Counted from the first letter of the stretch, positions 12,517 through 26,095 are shown. The stretch is DNA of 64,000 nucleotides from Cornus controversa (GCA_026545225.1 CM048851.1:30317956-30381955), one strand, 5' to 3'. The notes: generated by a model not told the origin, from the letters alone. Translations and numbers: made by a program.

Positions 12517-12723
12517 TGGATCCTCTCCAATTTTTTTTTCTCTGCAGGTTTCTCCAAGAGAACCTCTAATGGTTCCACACATGCCACGTACTCTTTTTTG
12601 TGAAGATTAAGTTGTATATGAGACCATATATGATGGGTACCTAGAACACGTGATAAGATGACACATTTGTAACCGTTAGGTATTTAGATGTGCCTTGGAA
12701 GAAAAAATCTTGGAGAGGATCTG
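12517..12723. mobile_element. Short MITE with GATCCTCTCCAA inverted ends
   Basis: The left end reads GGATCCTCTCCAATTTTTTT and the right end on the other strand reads CAGATCCTCTCCAAGATTTT, giving inverted repeats of about 20 bp around a 160-bp body. The size and lack of coding sequence fit a MITE. Target-site duplication was not resolved. It lies about 580 bp beyond the TRAF zinc-finger stop. Confidence 0.55.
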
Positions 12724-13500
12724 TTTCCGAGTAGGCTAAGTTGAAGCAAAAGCACAAACACCAACAATATAATATATTGCTTTGCTTCTAATAAGCTCGG
12801 AACACTCAACCTCTCCTTTGGAAGATGTTACCATTTTCATTGGTCTACAACTATCAATTTGCATATGGAGTATTGGCACCTTTTTTTTCTCCTTCTCTTT
12901 TTCATGTTTAGTGATATCCTCACCTGATATTTCTTACAGGCCTCGTTGGCTGTCTCTAGTCATCTTTTGAAACTACTCCATTTTAGTATTTTGGTTAATC
13001 AGTCAATAAAATTCTCTCTCATTGCAAATGACAGATCGAAATTTCAAGATGATTCAGCCTTCTAAGAAAATGCTGACCAGATCGAAATTTCATGAGTATC
13101 CTGTTATATTTTCCAAAAGGAGTTCTTGTTAAATGATTATTGTACTTTACATTTCTATTCTTGTACTTTACATGTGCGTAGCTGGGTCTTAAAAATAAGA
13201 ATAATGATACATCATTCGAAAGTCAAGATAAACAAATAGTTCAGAAGTGTTAGAATTTAGACTCTTCTATGGAGCACGCCCACACCAGTGAGTAATTTAT
13301 GAGAGTTTGAATTAATTTCCATCAACACTTCATAGTTATGTCAAAAAGTAATTTTATACTTTCGAGAAGTAATAGCGCTCTTTTTTTATTAAAAAATAGT
13401 AGAGAACTTTTATTTTACTTCATTTTTGGTAAAGTAATTTCTTTACCCTTTTTTTATTTTTTTTTATGTCTTATCATTCATTTCTGTACCTTATATTTTT

Positions 13501-13941
13501 GGGTAAATTATTTTGATTTCTCTCGAGGTTTGGCTTAATTACCCTCAGTTAAAGTTTTTACAAAATTATTTTGACATTCCTGTGAGACTAACGACCTGTT
13601 TAAACAAAATCACATATAATGTACAATTACAAAAGTACCATAAAGTTATAATACTTTTGTACAAACATAACTTCAATTTCTAATCATTTGACTGAGATTA
13701 ACATGTTTTATATATGTATTTTTTCCATCAATGTCACACCAGCACTACCGCCACCGAAAATAATTTTGACATTTTGATTCTTTTATGTTAATTGATTTTA
13801 TCGGAGTTGATTGTCAATTAACGAAAGAGATACCCAACGTAAAATCAACCAAATCTTAAAGGAGGCTCACTATCATATTTTAAAAACATTAATACGAGGG
13901 TAATTAGGCAAAATCTCATAGTGTCATAATAATTTATCTTA
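13501..13941. mobile_element. MITE with ~45-bp imperfect terminal inverted repeats
   Basis: The left arm 13501-13545 (GGGTAAATTATTTTG ... TAATTACCCTC) pairs with the right arm 13896-13941, roughly three bases in four matching. The body is about 350 bp and non-coding. This GGGTAAATTA-type end is common among plant non-autonomous DNA transposons. Confidence 0.5.
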
Positions 13942-15450
13942 TATTTTTTTGGGGCTTTGGCCTGATTAGCTTAAATCGGATTTTTTTTCTTTTTGAACCA
14001 AAAGGCAAGCTTAATGAGAAAATTTGACAATCAAGAAATGTATAAATTAAGATAATGTTTTGTAGGAAGACAATATTTCCACCCTACTTTATATATATAT
14101 ATATGTAAAAGTACCCTAATTGTCTCTAACTTTACAATTAAGAGAATAAGTACAAGAAAAAATTACACTTTTTTCAATAAAAGACAAATAAGTTTTATAA
14201 ATTTTTCTCAACTTTTTACTTAAACCCTTATCAAATTAGATTTAAAATTTTACATTTATAAATTCTATCAAAAAATTGATATGTAAGTCATTTTTTTCTA
14301 TTTGACTATTTAAACATGTCTAAAAGTTTTTTATTAGTAATTGGATTTTTTTCATTTTTTTCAAAATAATTAGTCTAGTTTTCAAAAGAATAAAATTTTA
14401 TTCAAATTGTTTCAATAAAAAGAAATTATAATATTGTATGAACTTTTTTTAATAGAATTTTCAATTTTTGTATATTAAAAACTATTTTCGTAAAATCTAC
14501 CAAAGATTTTTGGAATTGAACTTTATTAAATTATAATATATTATTCATTAATTGACTAAAACATACAAGAACATAGAAACAAAATAAAAAAAATATTAGG
14601 TATCAATTTAATGATAGAAACTATAATTGCAAAGCTTTGCTTTTATTTGGCAAGCTACAAGTGTAAATTTTAGTGATTTAGAACTTAAATATACAAAAAA
14701 ATATTCAAAAGTAGAATTTATCGGTTCTGTACAAAATTTAATGGTAAAATTTTCTAAGCATAATTAGCTTAAAGATACCTTTATCATTTATTTTGAAGGA
14801 AAAAAAAACAGTGTAGTGTAATTGTTTTCTTAAAAGAAAATAAATAAGTAAACTTGTGAATCGATTTTTGTTGCTAATTGATGTGATAATTATTGAAAAA
14901 AATATTCTATCTAATGTTGGACACATTCTACTGAAATCACACAAAAAAAAAAAAAATCCGATGGGTATTGTAACATTAATCAAGATTTTTAATAAAAATC
15001 AATTATGTATAATTATTAAATAATTTATGGATCAAATCACGTCCATCAGTACCAGGTTTACTTCTACTTATTTGATGAAAGCTAAATGTGAAAGTGAAAC
15101 TCCAAATATATAAAATATATATATATAACAAGTTGATTTTATTGATCCAACTAGCGGTGCTCTTTAACAATATTACACGATTGTTACTTTACCAAAAACA
15201 AAAATAATATTACAGATCATTATATATAGCTTAGAACGTTTTTTTCCAAAAAAGAGGATGAATAAATCGAAAAAAAGAAATCCCAGAGAGCAAGTAAAGC
15301 TATTTTTATGTAGAAGTTAATTAGATTGTGATTTCACTGAATAGTTGCTCTTTTCAATGCCTACCGTGATGAGATTCAAATTAAAGGTGTAGATTTATTA
15401 TGGGCCTATTCAATTGGAGATGAGTACCAAAGTTCCCAACTGTTAAACCT
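13942..15450. other. AT-rich intergenic DNA, no gene seen
   Basis: Very AT-rich sequence with short ORFs only. No coding homology, splice pattern or RNA gene was recognised. Confidence 0.6.
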
Positions 15451-15452
<2 letters not shown>

Positions 15453-15511
<59 letters not shown>

Positions 15512-15660
15512 CAGATTCAACATTTATCAGTTGATAACCGCTTCTTCAAAATACAATTTGAGGTAGATGAGAGGAGAATTGTAGAGAGAGAAAGATATAT
15601 ATATAGAGAGAGAGAGATGAGAGGAGAATTGTAGAGAGAGAAAGATATATATAGAGAGAG
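15453..15660. repeat. (CT)n(TA)n microsatellite and adjacent 50-bp duplication
   Basis: A run of CT is followed by TA to 15511. At about 15566-15613 and 15616-15660 a unit starting AGATGAGAGGAGAATTGTAG is repeated in tandem with nearly identical sequence. An apparent reading frame across it is low-complexity and is not called a gene. Confidence 0.8.
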
Positions 15661-15911
15661 TGGCGGCGGCGGCAAGTGGTGGTGATGGCGGTGGAGTGGG
15701 CAGCAAGTGACGGCAATAGTGTTTGTGGTCATGATTATATTACTCGTATGTATTATTATTATATATAGTATGTCATGTGGAGGTCGTGACCAGTGACGTG
15801 TACGCATGGGAGGAGGGTGTGATTTCAGAGTCATAATCAAAAGGTTGTGCACTTGTGGAAAATTCGCACAAGGTAAGGGTAACTATCTATCTATATCTAT
15901 CTATATTTATT

Positions 15912-16009
15912 TAAGTGTTTTTAATATGGTACAAGTATTTCAACTTTCAATTAACCAAAATAAGTGTTTTTAATATGGTACAAGTATTTCAACTTTCAAT
16001 TTACCAAAA
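15912..16009 (+). repeat. Perfect-period 49-bp tandem duplication
   Basis: Two adjacent copies (15912-15960 and 15961-16009) start TAAGTGTTTTTAATATGGTA and differ by one base near the end. This is a recent local duplication with no coding sign. Confidence 0.9.
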
Positions 16010-16964
16010 TTCTCGCTTTGACTTTTAATCTCACACTCATATATTGTCTTCTTTCCCAATTTGTTTGAACACAAACCCCATTAGTAACTTTTTCTCTCTT
16101 TAGGGAGAAGTTGAGTTTGATTGGGTTGGTAATAAATATTATGGCTGTGTGTACGTTTGCTCGATGTTTTGGACTTATTTGACTCAAATGATTTTAATAC
16201 ACTTTATCTATCAGAGTATAAGTTAGACCTAAAATCAGGATGGTAATACATTTTTTAAGTAACAGATTTATGTGAATTCATGAATTTGTTTAGACTTTTA
16301 TTAAAGAATTTCATTGATTTGTATAGACTTTTACAAGAGATTTTGATGAATTTTTATGTATTGATTTCTTCAACATATTTTATTTATTTGTATCCTTGAA
16401 TTCTATTTTTGCATACAAGTAAACCGATGGCTCATGGAGTAGATACAATGCAAAATGGATAATCTATCGTCTGTTTAAAAATTATTGTGTTTCTGGGAAA
16501 GAGCAAGATAATAAAGTAACTCACTTGATGAACACAAATTGCATATCAACCCTTTCTAAAATTTTAATCGCACATTATAAAAAAGAGAAAAAAAAGTACA
16601 TACTTTACTTTTATGGTCTAGGTTAAATCATTATATAGATAATTGAAGAATCTTGAACATAGTTTATATTGGATTATTAATTGGACTTCATAATCAATCC
16701 CTGTGGCTTAAGGATTGATCCGTAATAAACAATGCAGAGGAATTAATCTTCCTATAGTGCGAGAAATTGATCAACTTGTTTGAAAACTCGAGTTTTACAA
16801 GCTTTCCTAATCCAATAGAAAAAGAGAGAATATGAGAAAAGAGAGAAAAAATTAATTTTTTGTTTAATATATAGTAGTGCTATTGAAATTTGAGAACATG
16901 TAGTTAGAATAATTTAAAATAAAAGTTGCATTAGTCGGATTCGAGCATTAATTTGACAGTATAA

Positions 16965-17118
16965 AAAAGGTTCGTACACAGTGCACAAGGCTCCCGCTTG
17001 AGCGGAGTCTGGGAGAGGTGGATGTCGGCAAGCCTTACTCCCATTTTTTTGAAGAAGTCGCTCCTAAGTCTCGAATCCGCGACACATTAATTTTGGACAC
17101 CAAGGTCCGACCTCTATT
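16965..17118 (-). mobile_element. tRNA-derived SINE, minus strand
   Basis: The reverse strand reads GACCTTGGTGTCC, then GGATTCGAGACTTAGGAG (B-box like), GTAAGGCTTGCC, CCCAGACTCCGCT and finally GCGGGAGCCTTGTGCACTG. This is the order seen in plant Au/TS-like SINE families. Flanking TGACAGTATAAAAAA and TGTCAATATAAAAAA could be a worn target-site duplication. It lies between the TRAF and lyase genes. Confidence 0.65.
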
Positions 17119-17650
17119 GTCAATATAAAAAAGTTAAATTCGAATTAAAGGTATGAAATCTCTGTAATTAGAATTTTCCTCTATTTTCAAACTGGTATTG
17201 ATTATTGTCGCAAGTACTTCTTGCATTGGTAAGAAGAAAAAGAAGAAAAAAAATGATAAAGGGTTTGAAAAAGTGAGTCATTAAATGATTCTTGACAAGC
17301 ACAAATTAGCAAGATCTACTTAGATTATTGTAAAAGTGTGTAATTAATCTTGGAATTATGATAGGGAAATCTTGTTCCTTTAACATATTGCATAAAACAG
17401 TGTTTGGATTACCTTAAAACTTAGATTCTTGAAAAGATATATAATTTAATGAAGCACATATATCTATCAAGCACCATTGCCATGATTTCATGAATTGTGC
17501 TTTTGGCTTTCCCTACATAGCGACTCTTGCAAGCTATATTTAATTCACCAAACTGTGTTGGCGCATAAGTAAAGAGATTACAAAAGAAAAAGTCAAAAAA
17601 AAACAACGCTTTATCTCTAGTTCAAGGAAAGCCCAGCCCCCTGCAGAACC

Positions 17651-17698
17651 TATAAATACCCCCATCATACTTCCATTTCCTCTTCAGATCGCATAGTG
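17651..17698 (+). promoter_or_regulatory. TATA box and first leader exon of the lyase gene
   Basis: TATAAATA at 17651-17658 lies about 200 bp before the start codon. A pyrimidine-rich stretch, likely containing the start of transcription near 17680, runs to a splice donor GTAAGA at 17699. A (TA)n microsatellite follows in the leader intron, whose acceptor is at 17850-17851. Positions of transcription start are inferred. Confidence 0.6.
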
Positions 17699-17701
17699 GT
17701 A

Positions 17702-17743
<42 letters not shown>

Positions 17744-17877
17744 GAACATAATGTTCTTATCAAATTTATCATGGGTTTTGAGAAAATTTAGCTGCTAATT
17801 AATAATTTTTGTAGTATTTCATATTCAGAAATCACTGATTTCATTGTGCAGAAGTAACTGAAGATAACAAAGGATCA

Positions 17878-19369
17878 ATGCCGCATCTAGGGGTGCAATT
17901 ACATATTCAAGATGGCCATGTAAAAAAATTGCTTATATTCTATAAATTCTTTTACTCTGTTTCCATTGTAGCATAGATATTGCTTTTGAATTACTATATT
18001 GGTGAGCTTGACATGTTGTATATGATATGCTGGATAAATCCTAAAAATCAGTGGAAAATGACACCCATTTAGTAATTAAGATACAAGCTTTTAGACTAAG
18101 TTTTCGTTTTGATGTTCCAGTTCGAAAACTTCATTCTATCTTGTGTTTAGAGTTGATTATGAATACCTTAATTATCAGTAATCACGAACGTGCTTAATTT
18201 TCTGTTCCATTTATTATCATGCTCTGTATCATATGATAAGATCATGTAGTTCTGAAGAGGTCAAGTAATGAATCCTACTTTGGTTCTATCATTACTTTGT
18301 GTTTTATGATCATATCAATACGATATTGTATTTTTAGGTGATGATGGACAATGGCATACTTCAAGTCACTATATCAAAGCCAGAGGGAATTGTCACTGGA
18401 ATACGATACAATGGCATCGACAATTTGCTCGAGGTTGTCAATGATGAAACTAATAGAGGGTAATTTGGCATTAGAATCGCTTCCAATCTATTTTTCTTTT
18501 TAAATTTTCTACTGTTGAACTGTAATATAACAAGAAAATCCAAAATCTGCTATTACAAGGACTATATTCTTAACATTTTGACTCAGTTTTCCAATTTAAT
18601 ATTTAGATACTGGGACATTGTTTGGAATTCACTGGATGGTGGGAAAAATGGAATTTTTGAAGTGTATGTCCTCTCTCTCTCTCTCACACACACACATACA
18701 CACATGCACACGCACTTGTATCTGTAATATGTAATATCAAATTATCCCCTTTTTCACATACCAAAAGACTGTATACGCAGCCCTCCATTCACATATGTGG
18801 ATCCTCATATGTGATATGTGAGATGAAAGATTGTAGTTATAGCCAAAGATGTTGTATAAATAGCATTTCCCTTTTTGTATTGATTCTAATATTCAAACCT
18901 ATAACTATAACTATTACTCTGCAGGATTAAAGCAACAAATTTTGAGGCTGTAGTGGAAACCGAGGAACAGGTGGAGGTTTCGTTCTCAAGGCCATGGGAT
19001 CCCTCTCTACAGGGCAAGCTGGCTCCGATGAATATAGACAAAAGGTTCTTTTCTAAATCATACTATAATTATATCAGGGAAGTTTTAATTAATAATATTA
19101 TTATTTTCATTAACAAAAACGATGATTTAATTTCTAGGTTTATATTGCTTCGTGGTTGCTCGGGCTTCTACTCCTATGCCATTTATGAACACTTAGGTTC
19201 ATCAGAATGGCCTGGTTTTAGCCTTGGTGAAACAAGGATCGCTTTCAAGCTCAGAAAAGAGAAGTAAACAAATTTCTTCCTTGATCTTCTATAATTGTTG
19301 CATATTAATTATAGTCAATTGAAGTTGTTTATAATTTATCTATAACCATGAGTTTTTTCTTCTTATAAT

Positions 19370-19426
<57 letters not shown>

Positions 19427-22400
19427 TTTTGAGGGTGGGGGAGGGTTTGTTAACTGTGGTTCATGAATCATGGTGATTCTTTTAGGATCTAGTAACACGC
19501 ACACGCACACGCACACGCACACGCACACGCACATATATTGTGTCAGTGATAAACAATATTGATGGCCTTGGATTGGGCTGTGCCATCTCATCTGAAAACC
19601 AATTGGTTTACAGTGAGGGAAACACATGTCTGTCCCCCAACAAATAGCATTAATCAATGCTCACTAACATGTCTTGCTCAGTAAGCATAATAAACTCTAC
19701 ATTAGCATATGAAGTAACACACATATATTTGGTAAATAAAACCAAATTAGTTATCCTGAAGATTCATTTTTTTTTATCAAGTAGCTAGTCATGGACACGG
19801 TACTTAAATAAATAAAGAAAATTGAAAAATGAAAATTGACAATGTGAATGGTATGTGGAATTGGATAGGTTCCATTACATGGCCGTGGCAGATAATAGGA
19901 GAAGATTTATGCCTTTGCCAGATGACCGGTTACCAGGAAGAGGCCAACCTCTTGCCTACCCAGAAGCAGTCCTACTATTCAATCCAGTGGAGCCCGATCT
20001 AAAAGGAGAGGTAACTTAATTCTGCCACTACTCGTTCTGTTTGGCTTACAAAAAGGAAAATATTACATACATATTTTTCATTCACAATAATATAGTATCA
20101 CGATTTTATTGAATTTTTTTAAAAAAAATTGATGGTCATTTTGTTTTGAAGAAGTATTAATCAAATGAGTCATATGATTTTATGTTCGAGTTGTGAATGA
20201 AAAATTTCTTTATATAAAGACAAATTTCTTCAATACAACACTTTCTTAGGATGTTGTCCGGATTCATGGCTAGTGTAAAGCCCATGTGAGACTAACAAAA
20301 TGATGGAATCAAAACAGTAGTTGTATAATAAAATGGTACCCATTAATTAATGAATATGAGTTGCTTTATGCTAACGCTTGAAAAATGATTAGACGAGAAA
20401 ATAAGGGGAGCTATATGATTTCAGGTGCATATAGATCTGTTGTGATCATCAGATTTATTGTGTTTTGAATGATCCTGTGTTGCACAGGTGGATGACAAGT
20501 ACCAGTACTCGTGCGAGAACAAAGATCTGAGGGTTCATGGGTGGATATGTATGGATCCACCCGTGGGGTTCTGGCAAATCACACCCAGCGATGAGTTTCG
20601 ATCAGGTGGGCCCGTGAAGCAGAACCTCTCCTCCCATGTGGGCCCCACTACCCTAGCTGTAAGTGACTTGTACCATCTAAGTAAATATATAAACTGTGTT
20701 CTTAGACCTTTTTTGTCATAGAAAATAATCAACAATGTTGCTCACATGAAAAAAATGCACAATATAGTGTACAACAATATAAATAGTTTGGACTCTGGTG
20801 ATGCATCTAATTATTTTGTGGATGACTGGCATATCAGATGTTTCTCAGTGCTCACTATGCTGGGGACGATCTGGTGCCAAAAATTGGACAGGGAGAGCCA
20901 TGGAAGAAAGTTTTTGGCCCGGTTTTCATTTATCTTAATTCTGTGATGGATGGGGACCCCGATCCACAGCTTACACTATGGGAGGATGCCAAAAGACAGG
21001 TTTAATGCATAACAATATATATTTGTATATGTGTGTGTGTGTGTGTGTATATATATACATGTCATTTATAAAGGATGAGAAGATGGATATTTTGATGGTA
21101 AAGCATTGATAAATTGATTTTCAGATGATGGTTGAAGTCGAAAGCTGGCCCTACAATTTTCCAGCATCCGAAGATTTCCCATCATCAGATAAACGGGGCA
21201 ATGTTAGTGGCAGATTACTAGTCCGAGACAGGTGATAAATCTACTTCTTACTTTCTTCTCACCTTCACTTGGTTCCATGTTAAAATTTTAAATGGATCTT
21301 CTATAGTCTAAAATTACTCCCATGTAGGTATATTAGTGATGACTATATATCAGCTAATGGTGCTTATGTGGGGCTAGCCCCACCAGGAGATGTTGGATCA
21401 TGGCAAAGAGAATGCAAGGTGATTTTGTTTACTGCTCTTTTAGATTTCTTCAAATATAAATTTTAATTGAATTTTCTTAGCTTGATCATGTGATCCTTGA
21501 GTGTTGAACTTGATTCAGAAAACGGTCGAATTGTCCCCTAAAATTTAAATTATATCTGCTTCGTTGAGAATAGACTAGCATGAAATTGCTCGTATTCATT
21601 GCTTGACTAAATTAAACTGCATGACACTCTCAAAAGTTGAAAGTTTTGTCTTCTTTGAAGTCGCATCCAAAGGTATACTTCAGTAATTTCACATATTTTT
21701 TCATCAGGACTACCAATTTTGGAGCAGAGCAAATGAGCAGGGCTATTTCTCCATCAACAATATACGTACAGGCGACTACAATCTTTACGCATGGGTCCCT
21801 GGATATATTGGAGATTACAGATATGATGTCGCCGTTACCATAACCTCAGGTCTTTTTTTCACAATTTTACATTATTTTCTTCCTTTGTCTAAATTAACAT
21901 TCCATGATAATAAACATTATATGGTTTGAACAACGGCAAAGCAGGTTGTGAAATCGATATGGGTGATCTTGTGTATGAGCCTCCAAGAAATGGGCCAACT
22001 CTGTGGGAAATTGGCATCCCTGATCGTTCTGCTGCGGAATTCTATGTACCTGATCCTAATCCAATGTATATCAACAAACTTTTTGTCAATCATCCTGACA
22101 GGTTAGTTCTCCTAAGTGCAATCCTAAGGCTCCGTTTGGTTAGATGGAAATTAATTGTAGAAAGTGAAAGTAAAAGTGAAGTGAAGTGAAGTGAGTGAAA
22201 GAAAAATGAATTTTCCATCGTGGATTTTCCTCGTTGACATTTTCTATTATTTTCTTCTAATTGCAGGTTTAGGCAGTATGGATTATGGGAGCGATATGCA
22301 GAGTTATATCCAAATGGAGACTTGGTCTACACGGTTGGCGAGAGTGATTATAGTAAAGATTGGTTCTTCGCTCAGGTTACCAGGTGTGCAATTCTAATGA

Positions 22401-22652
22401 AATTAGTTTCCTCCAATGTAAATCTCATTTTCTTTAATCGAATTTTCGTTAAGGTGGGTTATTAGCATATGTTTATATTCTTTTCAATCTCTAGAAACAA
22501 GATCATGAAAGATGTCTCACTTTTGAAGAACACACTAGTAAAAATCTATACATACATTTGGACATATATAGACTGAATTGTTCGAACCAAGGACTAACTG
22601 GTGTAGTTCTATTGCTTTTAGATTATGGTAGTTCCAATCAACAGATTAAGAT

Positions 22653-22710
<58 letters not shown>

Positions 22711-23222
22711 TTCTCAAGCAATTAACAAGCTTGCTTGCATTGCAGGAAAAAAGATGACAATACATATCAAGGAACCACATGGCAGATCAAGTTCAAACTA
22801 GACAATGTCAACGAGGGTGAAACCTACAATTTGCGAGTGGCAATAGCATCTGCAGCTCTTGCAGAAATGCAGGTATATATACTACACTTCATGTTTGATC
22901 ATTACGCGATCAAGTTCATTTTCCACATCCAATTCCATATACTGACTGAAAAATTGTATCATAGGTTCGGATTAACGATCCAAACACACGACGTCCTCTA
23001 TTTTCTAGCGGACTAATTGGGAGGGACAACTCAATTGCGAGGCATGGCATTCATGGGCTGTATTGGCTGTACAATATGGACGTGCCAAGCGCTCTGCTCC
23101 GTCAAGGAGACAATACCATATATTTGACACAACCAAGGAGCGCCAGTCCTTTCCAGGGACTCTTGTATGACTATATTCGTTTAGAAGGTCCCCCATCTTC
23201 TGATTCCATAAGGACACTTTGA
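17878..23222 (+). CDS. Rhamnogalacturonan lyase, polysaccharide lyase family 4
   Basis: Fifteen coding exons: 17878-17919, 18338-18459, 18607-18663, 18925-19044, 19138-19263, 19869-20010, 20488-20658, 20838-20999, 21125-21231, 21328-21418, 21708-21849, 21945-22101, 22267-22383, 22746-22872, 22965-23222. They sum to 1941 bp with all phases agreeing, giving 646 residues. The enzyme family cleaves the rhamnogalacturonan I backbone of pectin by beta-elimination. The N-terminal catalytic part holds [47 protein letters not shown] and [11 protein letters not shown]156 and H253 or H266 are plausible catalytic residues by analogy, not proven. A fibronectin-like middle (about 338-430, [20 protein letters not shown]) and a carbohydrate-binding-like C-terminal part (about 450-646, [20 protein letters not shown]) follow. 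The start is the first in-frame ATG. The N-terminus [13 protein letters not shown] lacks a signal peptide, as in several plant relatives, so secretion is unclear. It looks intact. Confidence 0.95.
19369..19533. repeat. (TA)n and (ACACGC)n microsatellites in lyase intron 5
   Basis: A TA run of about 50 bp is followed 70 bp later by repeated CACACG/ACACGC units. Further GT and TA runs lie in other introns of the gene (near 21029-21057 and 22662-22711). An ORF here made of repeated V and Y/I residues is an artefact of these repeats. Confidence 0.9.
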
Positions 23223-23411
23223 ATTCGTTTTTTTTGTGAAAACTTACAGACAGAAATTACTATATATACATATATACGTATGCGATATAGTAAAATATTT
23301 CCTCATGCATTTGAAAGCTTGTTCTAGCATTTTCATTAGTATATATGTCAATTTAGCAATGACATTATGGTGCATATCCTCTCCATGCCGGACTTGTGCA
23401 TTTTTAATGGC

Positions 23412-23450
<39 letters not shown>

Positions 23451-24955
23451 AGTGTATTGCTCGTGCCTATGACACTATAAAAAAAATTGTTAAACTGAAT
23501 CATTTTAGAAGTGTGAGGGTAGGTGGATGTATGTGAATGTAGGTATGAATGTTGTGGGTGAATCGTGACCGTTAGATAGACGATCGAGATAATTATTTTA
23601 GACCGTAAACAACATATATATTTTGAATTCTAAGATTGATTTTTTAAACATTTTTGATCATTATATTATTATTTTTTTTTTTTTTTTTTTGAGAGAAATT
23701 CAAATGCAGTGCTTAAATGTAATATAAGAGTATATATATATTATCAAGTACTCAGATACACTTTGCTCAAGTCGGAGCTTGTACCATCCCCTTTGGGGCA
23801 AAGAGAGCAAAAGAGGAGGGTGGACAGAGTTTTCAAGGAAAGGGAAAAAACTTCTTATCTAATACTAAAATTAATAAAATATTATCAACTCTTTTGAAAT
23901 TCATACAACATAAAATATATTTTGGCAAGTTAAATGATCTTTTTACCCATCTCCTCTTTCAGAAGCAATTTACATTTACGGAGTTAAATTCGAGAGATTA
24001 AATTTCCAAAAAAACAATATGAGTGTGTAATTTTTTTGTCACGATATATATATATATATATAAGAAAATAAATTTTGATCGAGTCGATTCCTTTTATAAT
24101 TTGCAAGAGAATTTCTTCATATAATTTGCAAAATATGTGTCCATTTGAGTTGCTGACACGTTTTCATTGAAGCCGTTCAATGCATCCTTGGACCTCTATG
24201 ATTTTTAAAAGGCTAAATTGGCTTCAATCAAACACTGTACTACATTGAAATATCCAATATATATATATATATATATAGCCAATTAATAATTTAACAAACA
24301 AAGAAAATAAAACTTCAGCCGTTGTATAACCCAACCATTTTGACAAGGATAATGATTTATACCGTAAAAGTTATCATTGAATATGTAATAAAAAGGTTAT
24401 TCATTCATTGAATTGTAAAAGTGTAATAAATATTTGGATCACACTTATACTATATAAGGAAGGAGAGTGATTCAGTTCCAAATTTGGTGATAACTTCTGC
24501 CGTAACTATCATTACTCTTTTGACAATGGTTGGTCAAACACAAATCTCAATAATAAATTACCAAAAGTTTGTTCTATCCTATTTTGTGATTTTGGGGTGA
24601 CCTGGAAATACTTTAATTTTTTTTTCAAAATGGAAATTTATTATTTTTAACCCAAAAAAAGGAAAAAGATGCATTCAATCAATGTATGGCTAAAAGATTA
24701 AATTAAAAATCTATCTACACATTGTTCATGATCTCATATTTTTTTGCTTTTGGATCTTTTAATGTCTACTATTGCAAATTGTATTTAATTCACCAAAATA
24801 AAGCATGTAGAAATTTATGAGTGAGATTACAATAGATAAAGGAAAAAGAAAAAATACTATTATATCTAGTTCAACTGTCAAGACAAATGTGTATACACAC
24901 ACACACGCGCGAACAATAACTTTCTTCACAAAATTATGGTGTGTCTAAGAGAAAT
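23223..24955. other. AT-rich intergenic DNA after the lyase gene
   Basis: Holds TA and CA microsatellites (about 23409-23450, 24040-24062 and 24258-24280) and a poly-T run near 23670. No coding homology was seen. Confidence 0.6.
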
Positions 24956-24959
24956 CTAA

Positions 24960-25310
24960 TCTATACCTGTACTACTATTAAAAGTAGAAAGGGGTTTTTG
25001 AATTTCAGTACAATATTTACTTTTTTTTTATTTCAGTACAATATTTATTTATTTTTTAATTAAAAAAAATAGAGACATAACCTAAATAAACAATTAAGAA
25101 AATAGACACAACCTAAATCAACTACAAAACCTTATAAAACATAAACACCTTATAGATTTGACTAACCATATGTATAATCATGTGTATATTATGTCAATCA
25201 TTAAATATATGCCGAAAACAATTTTTTGAGTTTCAGTATAATATTTATTTATTTTTTATAAAAAAATAGAATATAACCTAAATAAATTACATAACCTTAT
25301 AAAATACAAA
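24960..25310. repeat. Imperfect ~200-bp direct duplication, possible Helitron-type end
   Basis: TTTCAGTACAATATTTATTT and a following A-rich stretch with ATAACCTAAATAAA, ACCTTATAAAA recur around 25010-25140 and 25230-25310. The left border contains TCTATACCTGTACTACTATT, which resembles Helitron 5' ends, but no matching 3' hairpin with CTRR was found. The element call is weak; the duplication is directly visible. Confidence 0.4.
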
Positions 25311-26095
25311 GACATTGACACCAAACACCGCTCTCTTCTATAGCTCTATTCACTTCAACATTAATTTTCATGCATTTAATTTATGAGTTTTTTGGGTTTC
25401 TTTTGTTCAATATCATTGCTTGTTAAGGTTTGAAAATTTTTAATTAGCGTTTTCAAATTGAAATTAGGATTTTTCAATTAGGGTATCAAAATTAGAATTA
25501 GGGTTTTCAAATTGGATTTGGGATTTTTCAATTTGTTACTATGGTTGTGAAGGATATCTGTTTGTAATAGGTTCTATTAAAACTGAAGTCAAACTTTCCA
25601 CGATGATGGTCACCAGAGAGTGGGTCCCGGTGGGAGTCCAAGCTGTCACAAAGGAGCCCACTGTTCTAGATGGATTGTAAGAAGAGGGGAGGAATTCGGT
25701 AGGAAAAAGGAGAATATCTGGGGTGTACTGGATACTGTTTTAAAAAGGTTCTTTTTATCCTGTCATTTTTGTCTCGATCCCGTTTCTTTATTTTTCTCTC
25801 ACTAGTTATAGGCAAAAATGTCTTTTCTCATCAATGGTCGAGGTTTTGCAGCGGTAAGTATCTGTGGAGTAAGGGCTGAGATTGTATTTTTCAGAAAAGG
25901 GGATTCACTCACCTCACCCGGTTATCTTCTTTCCTCTATGACAGGCCAATCCATGATGCAAGGTCCTCATCCTAACTAGAAATGAGGCCCGTCATGGATT
26001 TAGCGTACCTTGAACTCCAGCCTCCGAACCCAAGCCCTTGGTTCCCCTAAGGCAGTGATCCGAGCTCTTACCCCCCATAGGAGTGCGGAGTGCCA

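Noticed and set aside
15517-15852. 111-codon frame on the - strand
   Set aside because: Low-complexity Leu/Ser/His/Tyr residues from GA and TA repeats; no homology seen.
19340-19657. 105-codon frame on the - strand
   Set aside because: It is mainly a translation of (TA)n and (ACACGC)n microsatellites within a lyase intron.
22112-22210. GGCTCCGTTTGGTTAG stretch in lyase intron 12 as a MITE end
   Set aside because: The word is typical of some MITE ends, but no matching inverted end was found within the short intron.
25740-25815. Helitron 3' end ending CTAGT
   Set aside because: CACTAGTTAT is present but without the short hairpin expected just upstream.
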